Assembly: GCF_000281085.1 (NCBI RefSeq)
Contig: NZ_JH767531.1
Location: forward strand, 22,017 to 86,016
Source of the DNA: Catenovulum agarivorans YM01
GTDB lineage: Bacteria > Pseudomonadota > Gammaproteobacteria > Enterobacterales > Alteromonadaceae
DNA length: 64,000 nucleotides
Direction: 5' to 3'
Part shown: one piece after another, positions 9,272 through 17,392 of the stretch
Numbering within the stretch: position 1 is the first letter of the stretch
Layout: the number at the start of each line of letters is the position of its first letter
The notes under the pieces: model-generated
The model's database searches: none
Told to the model about the DNA's origin: nothing
What the model saw: only the letters and a program-made list of their open reading frames with translations
Translations under genes and position numbers: made by a program

Positions 9272-10387
9272 TTAATTTCTGCTAATAACCACTTTGTCTA
9301 ATGCAGTTTTATGTACAGTGACATTAAAGTTTACTTCTAGGTTTTGCAAAAACGCGTCTATTCGATCAACTTTAAAACGTCCACCTATTTTGAGTTGCGC
9401 CAAGCTTGCATCTGCTAACTCTATATTCATCGGTGAATAACGCTTTAATTCGCCGATAACTTGTTCAAGTGACTGGCCGGTAAAAACAATTTCACCGTTT
9501 TGCCAAGCTTGTCTAATCTCCAATTCATCTTTATTCAACTTGACAATATTCTCTGCGATAGAGGCTTTTACCGCGTCAAAACTGATATTGGTTGCTATGC
9601 TGGTGTAATCGCCTAAATCCATGTAAGCAACATTTTCCATCAGCGCTTTATAGGATTGGTCGATAACTTTGCTCTCAGATGCGAGCATTTGATTTAGTTT
9701 CAATTCACCTTTGTCAATATTGGCAACGGCAAGTGCGATGCGCCCTTCGGTCACCAATACATTCATTGCGTTGTTTTCTGTTAGATCAACGGTAAAAGCT
9801 GTACCAACAGCTTGCACACGTCCATTTGACGCATATACGTTGAATGGGCGTGATTTATCTTTTTTAACTTCAAAGTGAGCCTCACCTCTTACTAGCCAAA
9901 TATCACGAGTCGTTTCGCTATAATGCACAGTAAGTTGGCTATCTGAATTTAACTGGATCACAGAACCATCAATTAACTTAATACTTTGCTGCTCACCCAA
10001 TGCGCTAGCATATTGCTGTTGCGTGAATGCACTTGTTGGCTGAGCCGAGTCCTGCATCCACACAAAAGTTGTAATCACACTCAACAGCAATACACAGGCA
10101 AAAGCGTATGCTGGTTGAAACCAACTCGTTTTACTTTGGCTCTGTTGCTGTTGCGCTTGCGCCTGTGTATGCGCTGGCACAGCTAATTCAGTTAATAAAG
10201 TATTGCCCCAGAATTCATTTAAACTTCTGATTTGCTCTATATGCGCTGGGCTTCTACTTAACCACTCAATTAAGTTGGATTTTTCTCTATCAGACATTGG
10301 CTCATCAGCGTCGAGGCGAATAATCCAATCCCACGCTTCTGATTCCATTTTGCTCATGCTTTTTTCAAATTCTTCAAAAGATTTCAT
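9272..10387 (-). CDS. FecR-type anti-sigma factor / sigma regulator
   Basis: The 371-residue inner-membrane protein starts with a DUF4880-type cytoplasmic sigma-binding segment (WDWIIRLDADEPMSD through WLSRSPAH, about 18-50). One membrane segment lies near residues 92-110 (FACVLLLSVITTFVW). The periplasmic part holds a FecR domain (about 120-215, with VRGEAHFEV and VQAVGTAFTV) and a C-terminal STN-like segment (about 300-371) expected to contact the receptor. Its ATG overlaps the stop of the sigma gene (ATGA), a sign of translational coupling. It would hold the sigma factor inactive until the receptor reports ligand. Confidence 0.93.
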   Translation of the reverse strand: MKSFEEFEKSMSKMESEAWDWIIRLDADEPMSDREKSNLIEWLSRSPAHIEQIRSLNEFWGNTLLTELAVPAHTQAQAQQQQSQSKTSWFQPAYAFACVLLLSVITTFVWMQDSAQPTSAFTQQQYASALGEQQSIKLIDGSVIQLNSDSQLTVHYSETTRDIWLVRGEAHFEVKKDKSRPFNVYASNGRVQAVGTAFTVDLTENNAMNVLVTEGRIALAVANIDKGELKLNQMLASESKVIDQSYKALMENVAYMDLGDYTSIATNISFDAVKASIAENIVKLNKDELEIRQAWQNGEIVFTGQSLEQVIGELKRYSPMNIELADASLAQLKIGGRFKVDRIDAFLQNLEVNFNVTVHKTALDKVVISRN

Positions 10388-10938
10388 CGCACTTTCCTCA
10401 TCCTGAATTCACTTACATTACTACTCGTAGGATTTGACGCTTGTCTGTGCTCATGGATATATTGCTGGCAAAAAGCACCACCTAACTTTAAGTGTTTTTC
10501 TACACTGCTCAGTGACACTCCTAACTTGTCGGCTATTTCTTTATGCTTTAAACCATGAACTTTTCTCATAAGGAATATCTGCTTACATTTATCTGGTAAT
10601 TGTTCTATTGCTTCACAATAGATTTTTATTGCTTCATTGGCTTCAAGTTCACTTTCAATTGTATCTGTCTTTTCAGTGGGCACCAGTGAAATACAATCTT
10701 CAAGATAATTGGTTACTAATCTAGATTTTTTATTCAGCTCATCTAAAGCTAAATTTTTGGCAATTCTAAATAAGAAGGCTTTAGGCTGATCTATGGCTTT
10801 TTCTTTTTCCGCATTGTGCGCGCGAATATACACTTCTTGAACTATGTCTTCTATGTCTTGTTCGGAAGACATAAAACGCGTCAGAAACTTTTTCAAAAAA
10901 GCGTTATTCTCCACAAATACGCGGGAAATTATTGACAT
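10384..10938 (-). CDS. FecI-type ECF RNA polymerase sigma factor
   Basis: From the ATG at 10938 the protein has 184 residues. GGGG sits 5-8 bases upstream, which favours this start over a TTG four codons earlier. Region 2 is visible (QDIEDIVQEVYIRAH, then PKAFLFRIAKNLALDEL) and region 4 (LPDKCKQIFLMRKVHGLKHKEIADKLGVSLSSVEKHL) is intact, matching group FecI sigma factors. It overlaps the anti-sigma gene by four bases and is followed by the receptor gene, the standard cell-surface signalling order. A predicted promoter of its own type lies about 100 bases upstream, implying autoregulation. Confidence 0.94.
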   Translation of the reverse strand: MSIISRVFVENNAFLKKFLTRFMSSEQDIEDIVQEVYIRAHNAEKEKAIDQPKAFLFRIAKNLALDELNKKSRLVTNYLEDCISLVPTEKTDTIESELEANEAIKIYCEAIEQLPDKCKQIFLMRKVHGLKHKEIADKLGVSLSSVEKHLKLGGAFCQQYIHEHRQASNPTSSNVSEFRMRKVR

Positions 10939-11032
10939 TATTGACCCCAATACTGCGGCAATGGCACCTTTGCCGTTATCTAGTTTAATTATAATCCAAA
11001 GATATAAAGTGACTGAAATTAGCCTAACTATA

Positions 11033-11066
11033 TAGAAAACGAATCAGTTTAAAAAAACCGTAAAAA
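11033..11066 (-). promoter_or_regulatory. Predicted ECF sigma promoter P5 (autoregulatory)
   Basis: Read on the minus strand, TTTTTACGG ends at 11058 and CGTTTT starts at 11041, with 16 bases between ACGG and CGTT. It is about 100 bases upstream of the sigma gene. The match in both boxes and spacing to four other sites makes chance unlikely. Confidence 0.7.
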
Positions 11067-11127
11067 TAATTGATAATTTTTTTAATAATTTATTTTGTGA
11101 TGTGTAGATGTTTGATTTTGCTAAAAA

Positions 11128-11160
11128 AGCTCTGTTAAACAAATTTAGTTTAACAGAGCT
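11128..11160 (-). terminator. Rho-independent terminator of the beta-galactosidase gene
   Basis: AGCTCTGTTAAAC (11128-11140) and GTTTAACAGAGCT (11148-11160) form a perfect 13-bp stem with a 7-base loop. On the minus strand it is followed by a run of six T, 16 bases after the GH2 stop codon. It separates the hydrolase operon from the sigma operon. Confidence 0.88.
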
Positions 11161-11175
11161 ATATGCTTGGATAAG

Positions 11176-14100
11176 TTATTCTGCGCTAAGGTCTAATGGC
11201 TCAAAACGATATGAATATCTATAGTCTAACCAAGGTAAAATATAGTTTGCCAACGGTGCAGAACCCCAAGAATCTGTACCACCAACACCTCGCTGTCTGT
11301 GATCTATATTGACATAAATACGGTCTCGTTTAACCAATTCATTCGGATGTAAATTACGTCTAACATGGTCTTTTTTCGACGCGTCGTAATCGTCAGTAGC
11401 ATAATACTCTGCGCCAAAGCCGAGCAGTTTGTTGGCTGAAAAGCGAATGCCTTTGCCCGAATTGTTGTAAAAATCTACATATCTAACATCGGTGCGATAA
11501 CCATTTTCAGATGGTCGAACATAAGGCACATACAGGCTATCAACATCCGTTTTGTACAAACCAACAAAAGCTGAAGCTTTTCTGTCTGCATAGTTTTCAT
11601 GTGGGCCACGACCATAATATTGCACATTATAATAACTAGTATCTAACTCAAACATGCTGCCAATACGTGGGAGTTCACCATATTTTTTGTGTGGTGCGGC
11701 GTAAAACCAAATATCAACATCTACCACACCATTGCCATAAATATTTAAGCTTGTTAGATATTTACTTTCAATTTGTGGAAGCGCATGTTCAAGCTCTACT
11801 TTTAGTTGGCTTGGTGTTACTTGGGTTAATTGCAAACTAACGAGCTGAGTATTGCGTCCTAAATGTTGATAGACCGCAAAGTTGGATTCATAAGCGCCAA
11901 TTTCTAAATCGTTGTAGACTGGTGCACGCCAAAACTCAGGACGTGATTCAGCTTTTAACAATTCATTGCCAAAGTATTTTAATGACGAAATTAATCCAGA
12001 TTGTTTATTAATCGTCAGGGCAAACTTATCGCCGCTAATCGCAATTGTCTGGTCATTTTGCACAAGATTCAGAGGTTTTGTTGTACTGACTGGCGCCAAT
12101 GCAACTTTGGCAGAAATGGCCAATTGTTCTTCGGCAACTATGTGATCTTTCGCGAGCAAGCCGACATTTTGTTTTAGTTTAGCTTGGACATTTAAAAAAT
12201 ACTCTTTGTTCGACTTTTTGCGATAGTTTGTTGCTATTCGAATCGTTTCAGTTTCGCCCGCTTTGGCAAACAAAGGTATATTCGTACCAGACTCAACAAT
12301 TTGGCCATTTTCTAATAATTGCCATGACAATTGATATGCGGATAAATCTTTAAAATAATATTTATTGGTAACATCAATTAAACCATTATTGTTCGCGTGT
12401 AAGGCGAAGCCTATGTTTTGTTGTACTTTTTTCACTTCCCATAAATAAGGGTAAGGTGTTCTATCAGCAAATACTAAACCGTTGGCACAAAAACTATCAC
12501 TGTTAGCTGTACCCTCAGGTTCAAGATCGCCGCCATAAGCTTGATATTTTGTACCATCAGCCGCCGTTTTTTCAAAAGTTTGGTCAACCCAATCCCAAAT
12601 AAACCCACCTTGCAACGAATCATATTTTTCAAACGCGTCCCAATATTCTTTGAAATTGCCTAACGAGTTACCCATAGCGTGTTCATATTCAATTAGTAGT
12701 ACAGGTCGCTCGTCATGCTGAGTTTCCGCGTAACGAATAATATCTGGTAGTGGTGCATACATCTGTCCATAGGCATCTGTATGGCGACGTAATTGAGCTT
12801 GTTCAGACATAACAGGCGCTGGCTCTTGAGCTTTTAACCAATCATAAGTGGCAGCTAAATTAGCACCATCACCTGATTCATTGCCTAAAGAGCGAATGAC
12901 AACAGAAGGATTATTTTTGCTTCTGTGATACATATTTGAAATACGATCTATGTATGCTGCTTGCCACTCAGCTTTGTTAACTATGTGTTTAGTCGGATCG
13001 TAACTTGCTTGATTGGCAGCCCCTAATCCATGTGATTCCACATTCGCTTCGTCCATCACATACAAACCATATTTATCAGCCAGATCATAAATATACGGAT
13101 CGCTTGGGTAGTGCGACATTCTGACTGCGTTGATGTTGAATTCTTTCATCAATTTGACATCTTGCAGCATAGATTCTCTGGTGATCACATGGCCGGTATG
13201 TTGGTCATGTTCATGGCGATTGACCCCTTTAAACAGTATGGGTTTGCCATTGATAAGTATGTTGCCATTTTTATATTCAGTAGAGCGGAAGCCTATGTGA
13301 CGCTGAATATACTGCGGCTGTTCACCAGCTGTGGTTAGTGTTAGTTGCACTGTATATAAATTTGGTGCTTCTGCGCTCCACAACTTAGGTTGATTAAATT
13401 CAGCATTAAATTCAACTGAGTTATCCGTGTAACTGTTAAGCGATTGGATTGTTTTTGACTGGTTAAAAATAACTTTGTTTTTGTCATCTAACACCTTAGC
13501 ATCCAAGCGAATATCGCGCGCAGTTTGCACCGAACGGTTATCAATTTTTGCCGTCAACTTTAAAATACCATTGGTGTATTCTTGATTAAGGCTGGTGTGA
13601 GCATGAAAATCACGTACGGCGACTTTTGGTGTAGCATAAACATACACATCACGCTCAATACCACTTAAACGCCACATGTCTTGGCATTCGAAATACGAGC
13701 CGTCAGAATAGCGATAAACCTCTAGCGCGATATCATTGTTGCCTTGTTGCACATACTGGGTAATATCAAACACAGCTTCGGTTTTTGAGTCTTGCGAATA
13801 ACCAACTTTACGACCATTCACCCATAGGTAAAAGGCCGATTTTACCGCGCCAAAATGAATAAATACCTGTTTGTTTTTCCAACTAACTGGCAGATTAAAA
13901 TGATGGCGATATGAGCCAACAGGATTGTAATCAAATTCGCCCTGCATAAACTTCATGTCATTATCAAAACAGGCATGGCTATGATAGAAAGGCGTGCCAT
14001 AACCGTTTATTTCCCAGTTGGCAGGTACTGGAAAAGTCTTCCAACTGCTGACATCAAAACTAGGTTTATAAAAGTCTACTGGACGTTTATCTGGATGGTC

Positions 14101-14331
14101 CACCCAATTAAATTTCCAGTCACCATTTAATAACTGATAGTTATTTTGTTGCCAAGGTAACTCAGCGGCCAATGCACTTTTTGTTTCATAACTATAGAAA
14201 AAACTGCGCGCTGGCTCTTTATTTATTCTAAAAACTTCTGGGTTACGCCAATCTTCAAAGGCGCACGCGCTTAAGCTAACCGCATAGGTAATACACCCAA
14301 TTAAGGAGGCTTTGAAAATGCTTAGACTCAT
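11176..14331 (-). CDS. Secreted GH2 beta-galactosidase
   Basis: The 1051-residue protein has the full LacZ-type layout: N-terminal sugar-binding jelly roll (about 60-225), an immunoglobulin-like domain, TIM barrel (about 340-640) and C-terminal beta-gal small chain (about 770-1045). LGNESGDG carries the acid/base E485 and LIEYEHAMGNS the nucleophile E548, matching E. coli LacZ positions by motif. Unlike LacZ it starts with a hydrophobic signal that ends in LSAC, a possible lipobox at Cys23, so it likely works in the periplasm or at the outer membrane. AAGGA precedes the ATG. It follows the GH30 gene by 71 bases without an intervening ECF motif and is probably co-transcribed with it. Confidence 0.93.
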   Translation of the reverse strand: MSLSIFKASLIGCITYAVSLSACAFEDWRNPEVFRINKEPARSFFYSYETKSALAAELPWQQNNYQLLNGDWKFNWVDHPDKRPVDFYKPSFDVSSWKTFPVPANWEINGYGTPFYHSHACFDNDMKFMQGEFDYNPVGSYRHHFNLPVSWKNKQVFIHFGAVKSAFYLWVNGRKVGYSQDSKTEAVFDITQYVQQGNNDIALEVYRYSDGSYFECQDMWRLSGIERDVYVYATPKVAVRDFHAHTSLNQEYTNGILKLTAKIDNRSVQTARDIRLDAKVLDDKNKVIFNQSKTIQSLNSYTDNSVEFNAEFNQPKLWSAEAPNLYTVQLTLTTAGEQPQYIQRHIGFRSTEYKNGNILINGKPILFKGVNRHEHDQHTGHVITRESMLQDVKLMKEFNINAVRMSHYPSDPYIYDLADKYGLYVMDEANVESHGLGAANQASYDPTKHIVNKAEWQAAYIDRISNMYHRSKNNPSVVIRSLGNESGDGANLAATYDWLKAQEPAPVMSEQAQLRRHTDAYGQMYAPLPDIIRYAETQHDERPVLLIEYEHAMGNSLGNFKEYWDAFEKYDSLQGGFIWDWVDQTFEKTAADGTKYQAYGGDLEPEGTANSDSFCANGLVFADRTPYPYLWEVKKVQQNIGFALHANNNGLIDVTNKYYFKDLSAYQLSWQLLENGQIVESGTNIPLFAKAGETETIRIATNYRKKSNKEYFLNVQAKLKQNVGLLAKDHIVAEEQLAISAKVALAPVSTTKPLNLVQNDQTIAISGDKFALTINKQSGLISSLKYFGNELLKAESRPEFWRAPVYNDLEIGAYESNFAVYQHLGRNTQLVSLQLTQVTPSQLKVELEHALPQIESKYLTSLNIYGNGVVDVDIWFYAAPHKKYGELPRIGSMFELDTSYYNVQYYGRGPHENYADRKASAFVGLYKTDVDSLYVPYVRPSENGYRTDVRYVDFYNNSGKGIRFSANKLLGFGAEYYATDDYDASKKDHVRRNLHPNELVKRDRIYVNIDHRQRGVGGTDSWGSAPLANYILPWLDYRYSYRFEPLDLSAE

Positions 14332-14397
14332 AATTAGTCCTTAATTTATATAAAAACAAAAGTGTTTATTCGAACGAATTGAATGAACACAACAAAA

Positions 14398-16026
14398 CTA
14401 AAATTGATCAGTGCCGACACTGCCAACCAGTGTGACAATTGTTTGTTTACCGACAACAAGGGGTTTATGTGCGCTATAGTCAGACTTTTGCGCTAAATTT
14501 TCGTGATGGTTTGTTTGGTAAACTTGATATAAGTTGATGGCGCTGCTCGCAGGCAAATTTGCCACTTTAGGATGTATAGTCAGGTCTTTGTCACTTGCAT
14601 TAACCAGGACTATGACAATTTTATCGCCGTCAGGACTCTTATAAGCACTGGCCATTAGACCGTTTAAGTCGTCAGCCTCAGCTAAGCCTATACGTTGATA
14701 ACCAGGGCGAATAAAGCGACTGAATTGACCTAAGGTCCAAAAGATTTTAGATGTTTGTAAAGACTCGGCCTCAAGCTCAGGATTTATTTTTAATAAACCG
14801 TCTTTATAGTCATACGGAGTTACGGCCAACCACCAATGCCAAGCACTAACGTGTAGCCGAGTTAAGTCTCTGTGTAACATCTTGGCGACATGCAAAGCGA
14901 TGTGAATGTCATTTACGTCAAAACCATGGCCATGAAATAAACGCACATCACCGGGTTGGCCAAGAATACAAACTTCGCTCATCCAAATTTTTGCGTTTGG
15001 TGCGACGGCTTGGAGATTACTCCAAACTAAATCTCGCAATTGCCCCATGCGATCCGTCCAGTGATCTGAAAAGTATCCATGCAAAGATATTTTATTGTCG
15101 ATCTTCGGCGCTAAGTTTTTGTCGCCAACAAGCTGCTCGATATAATTTCGATACAAACCTTGATTGTGTTGGTTCATACCTTGGTTATATAAATGACTAC
15201 TGGCGGAAAAATCCTGATAGTAGCTGTCGCTCAGCGCAGCTGCATATTCAACAACTTCTCCTGCTTCAATAGCGACTTCATCAACCAACTGAGCTTTAGT
15301 TAACGCCTGATATACAGCCAAATAGACAGCTTTAAGCTCTTGCATATTATATCTATTCGCTTCTTGGGAATGGCCTTGCCATTGCCAAGTTGGTTCGTTA
15401 ACCGGACTAATATAATTAATTGGAATGTGTTTTACTTGACGCAAATAGCTGACAACGTCAATCAAGAACTGGGCAAACTCTTCTAATTGGTCTGAGCGTA
15501 AATTTGTTGATGATGTTTCGGCTGTTGGGTGTGCCAATCCATTTACTGTCGCCCAAACTGGTGGGCTGTTTGAAAAGGCAATCAGGTCTGTTACACCACG
15601 CTCAACTGCCTCTTGCAGCATGCGTATTTGTCCAACTTGTTTTGATGAGTCTATTTTTGCGTTGGCTGCAGCTTGCATTAATTCGGCACGTCGGTAGTCT
15701 TTACCTTGTTCATCGAGTTTAATTTTGCTGTTATCCCCTTGCTCTTTGCTACCAGCACCTATATTAAAACGCCAAGCTGATAAACCTATTCCATAGTCAA
15801 CTGAAAACAACAAATCGGCTAATTTTTCAATTTGTTGTTCTTGCTGCTTGTGCTGCCATTTGCAGATCATAGGATCTATAGTCCAAGCGTCTGAAGCGGC
15901 AAAATTGTCTATCGTCTGATAGGGTTGGGCAAAATCAACTGTGATACTGGTGGTGGCGGTCGCCTTGATGGAAGTGATTAAGGGCAGACAAATAAATAAT
16001 ACCCAAAATAAGCTAGCTCTGTTCAT
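14398..16026 (-). CDS. GH30-type hydrolase, likely endo-beta-1,6-galactanase
   Basis: The 542-residue product has a signal peptide (cleavage near ATA, residue about 24). ISPVNEPT carries the acid/base E211 and IWMSEV the nucleophile E351, the expected pair for a retaining clan GH-A enzyme. The conserved opening DNFAASDAW and the FSNSPPVWATVNG segment resemble GH30 members described as endo-beta-1,6-galactanases acting on type II arabinogalactan side chains; that specificity is inference from remembered family features. A C-terminal beta-sandwich (about 440-540) completes the fold. GGTGAG lies immediately before the ATG. Its predicted ECF promoter is about 70-100 bases upstream. Confidence 0.82.
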   Translation of the reverse strand: MNRASLFWVLFICLPLITSIKATATTSITVDFAQPYQTIDNFAASDAWTIDPMICKWQHKQQEQQIEKLADLLFSVDYGIGLSAWRFNIGAGSKEQGDNSKIKLDEQGKDYRRAELMQAAANAKIDSSKQVGQIRMLQEAVERGVTDLIAFSNSPPVWATVNGLAHPTAETSSTNLRSDQLEEFAQFLIDVVSYLRQVKHIPINYISPVNEPTWQWQGHSQEANRYNMQELKAVYLAVYQALTKAQLVDEVAIEAGEVVEYAAALSDSYYQDFSASSHLYNQGMNQHNQGLYRNYIEQLVGDKNLAPKIDNKISLHGYFSDHWTDRMGQLRDLVWSNLQAVAPNAKIWMSEVCILGQPGDVRLFHGHGFDVNDIHIALHVAKMLHRDLTRLHVSAWHWWLAVTPYDYKDGLLKINPELEAESLQTSKIFWTLGQFSRFIRPGYQRIGLAEADDLNGLMASAYKSPDGDKIVIVLVNASDKDLTIHPKVANLPASSAINLYQVYQTNHHENLAQKSDYSAHKPLVVGKQTIVTLVGSVGTDQF

Positions 16027-16091
16027 TACTCACCAAAAGACAATAAAATACTAGATGCGCGACTATATTAACTAAGCGCATAACCATAGAT

Positions 16092-16125
16092 AATTAAACG
16101 AAAAACTTAGGCTAAACCGTAAAAT
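16092..16125 (-). promoter_or_regulatory. Predicted ECF sigma promoter P3
   Basis: On the minus strand TTTTACGG (ACGG complementary to 16117-16120) and CGTT (complementary to 16097-16100) are 16 bases apart. It precedes the GH30-GH2 pair. The bases between the boxes (TTTAGCC-AAG) are also nearly shared with P4. Confidence 0.7.
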
Positions 16126-17243
16126 TAACGGTGACCAAGCAGCTGTTTACCTAATTTAATTTGATCGCCTAAATCATGCGCTTGGTAAATTTGTAGGCGG
16201 GTATATGGCTGATTAAAATAGCGATGCAGTGCGATTCTAAGTTCACCATCGAAGGTTCTAAATATGTTGCCATGTCCGCGATCGCCGTCTATCTCTGGCT
16301 GCTGTTGTTGCAGCCAATTGCCGCTTAACTTGCCGTTGTCCGAATAAGCAAAAGAAGTTGTATAAGATTTTTCACGCTCTTTATTCCAGCTTGACCACAT
16401 AATGGCCAGTTTTCCGTTTTTAGTTTTATAAGGCCAAGGGCCATCGGAAATAGAAGCTTTGATCCCCATATAACCTTTGTAGTTTGTTTCCCGTTCAGTC
16501 CAAATTGCATCTGCGGCACTAAACAGCACAATTGGCTCGCCAATTGAGTGAGAAAGATCTGGCGCTAATTTAATTGCTTTAAACAAACCAAAGCCAGTTT
16601 GTAACCATTCTTGACAATAGATCATCCAAGGTTGGCCATCTTCAATCCATAAAGTGCCGTCTAACGCCATTTCGTTAGCTGGTGTGTGTGGCCAATTTTG
16701 TGTGCGTTTAAACGGACCAAATGGTGAGTCGCTAACAAATATTTGTGTACCTCGCAGAAAAATAGCCGGTCTATCATTCGGTTGGTACATCACGCGTCGA
16801 TAATTATGCAAAGTGGTAAATAGATAATATTTTCCTTGGTAAAAACTCACCTCTGGTGCCCAAGGCGCGTGGTTTGGCTCGGCCCAGCTATCATGCTGAA
16901 TTTCATACACCATACGTGGACCTTGCCAGTTTATTAAATCTTGGCTCCAATAAACCTGCACACCTGAATTGCCGCTTTTCGACTCAATACCTTCGTATTT
17001 AGAACCTTGCTGATAACTACTATAAACATAATAAGTTTTAGTTTTTGGGTCGGCTAAGATGGCTGGGTCGTGAACATTAAGAGTATCAATATGGTGGATT
17101 TTGCCTGCGCCAACGACAGATGCTGCAGTATTGTTGGGAAGCATAATGTCTTCGGCCAGTACAGGGTTCACCATGCATAGGAAAACTAGGATAAATTGGA
17201 TTAAAGTTTGTAATCTTTCGAATGGGTTTAGAGTCTTTTTCAT
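16125..17243 (-). CDS. GH43-type secreted hydrolase with Asp at the usual acid position
   Basis: The 372-residue protein has a signal peptide (cleavage near VLA, residue 30) and a GH43-like five-bladed propeller. VHDPAI gives the base D59 and ALDGTLW the modulator D195. Where GH43 enzymes usually carry the acid Glu in an EGP motif, this protein has ISDGPWPY with D267. I recall related GH43 sequences with the same DGP variant, so this is probably a subfamily trait and not damage. Several Trp/Tyr residues near the pocket suggest sugar binding. AAGG precedes the ATG. It has its own predicted ECF promoter and lies at the edge of the hydrolase cluster. Confidence 0.82.
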   Translation of the reverse strand: MKKTLNPFERLQTLIQFILVFLCMVNPVLAEDIMLPNNTAASVVGAGKIHHIDTLNVHDPAILADPKTKTYYVYSSYQQGSKYEGIESKSGNSGVQVYWSQDLINWQGPRMVYEIQHDSWAEPNHAPWAPEVSFYQGKYYLFTTLHNYRRVMYQPNDRPAIFLRGTQIFVSDSPFGPFKRTQNWPHTPANEMALDGTLWIEDGQPWMIYCQEWLQTGFGLFKAIKLAPDLSHSIGEPIVLFSAADAIWTERETNYKGYMGIKASISDGPWPYKTKNGKLAIMWSSWNKEREKSYTTSFAYSDNGKLSGNWLQQQQPEIDGDRGHGNIFRTFDGELRIALHRYFNQPYTRLQIYQAHDLGDQIKLGKQLLGHR

Positions 17244-17297
17244 TTGAGCCTTACAATCCTTTGTTTTGTTAAATATTAGCGATGCAATTAATATGTA

Positions 17298-17331
17298 TAC
17301 AAAACGAAAAGCTTGGCTAAACCCGTAAAAA
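17298..17331 (-). promoter_or_regulatory. Predicted ECF sigma promoter P4
   Basis: On the minus strand TTTTTACGG (ACGG complementary to 17323-17326) is separated by 16 bases from CGTTTT (CGTT complementary to 17303-17306). It precedes the GH43 gene by about 60 bases. Confidence 0.7.
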
Positions 17332-17392
17332 TTCCCTCATTATTTGATGTTTGAAGCTAATTTATGTACTACTTAAGTTGAGCACTTGAACC

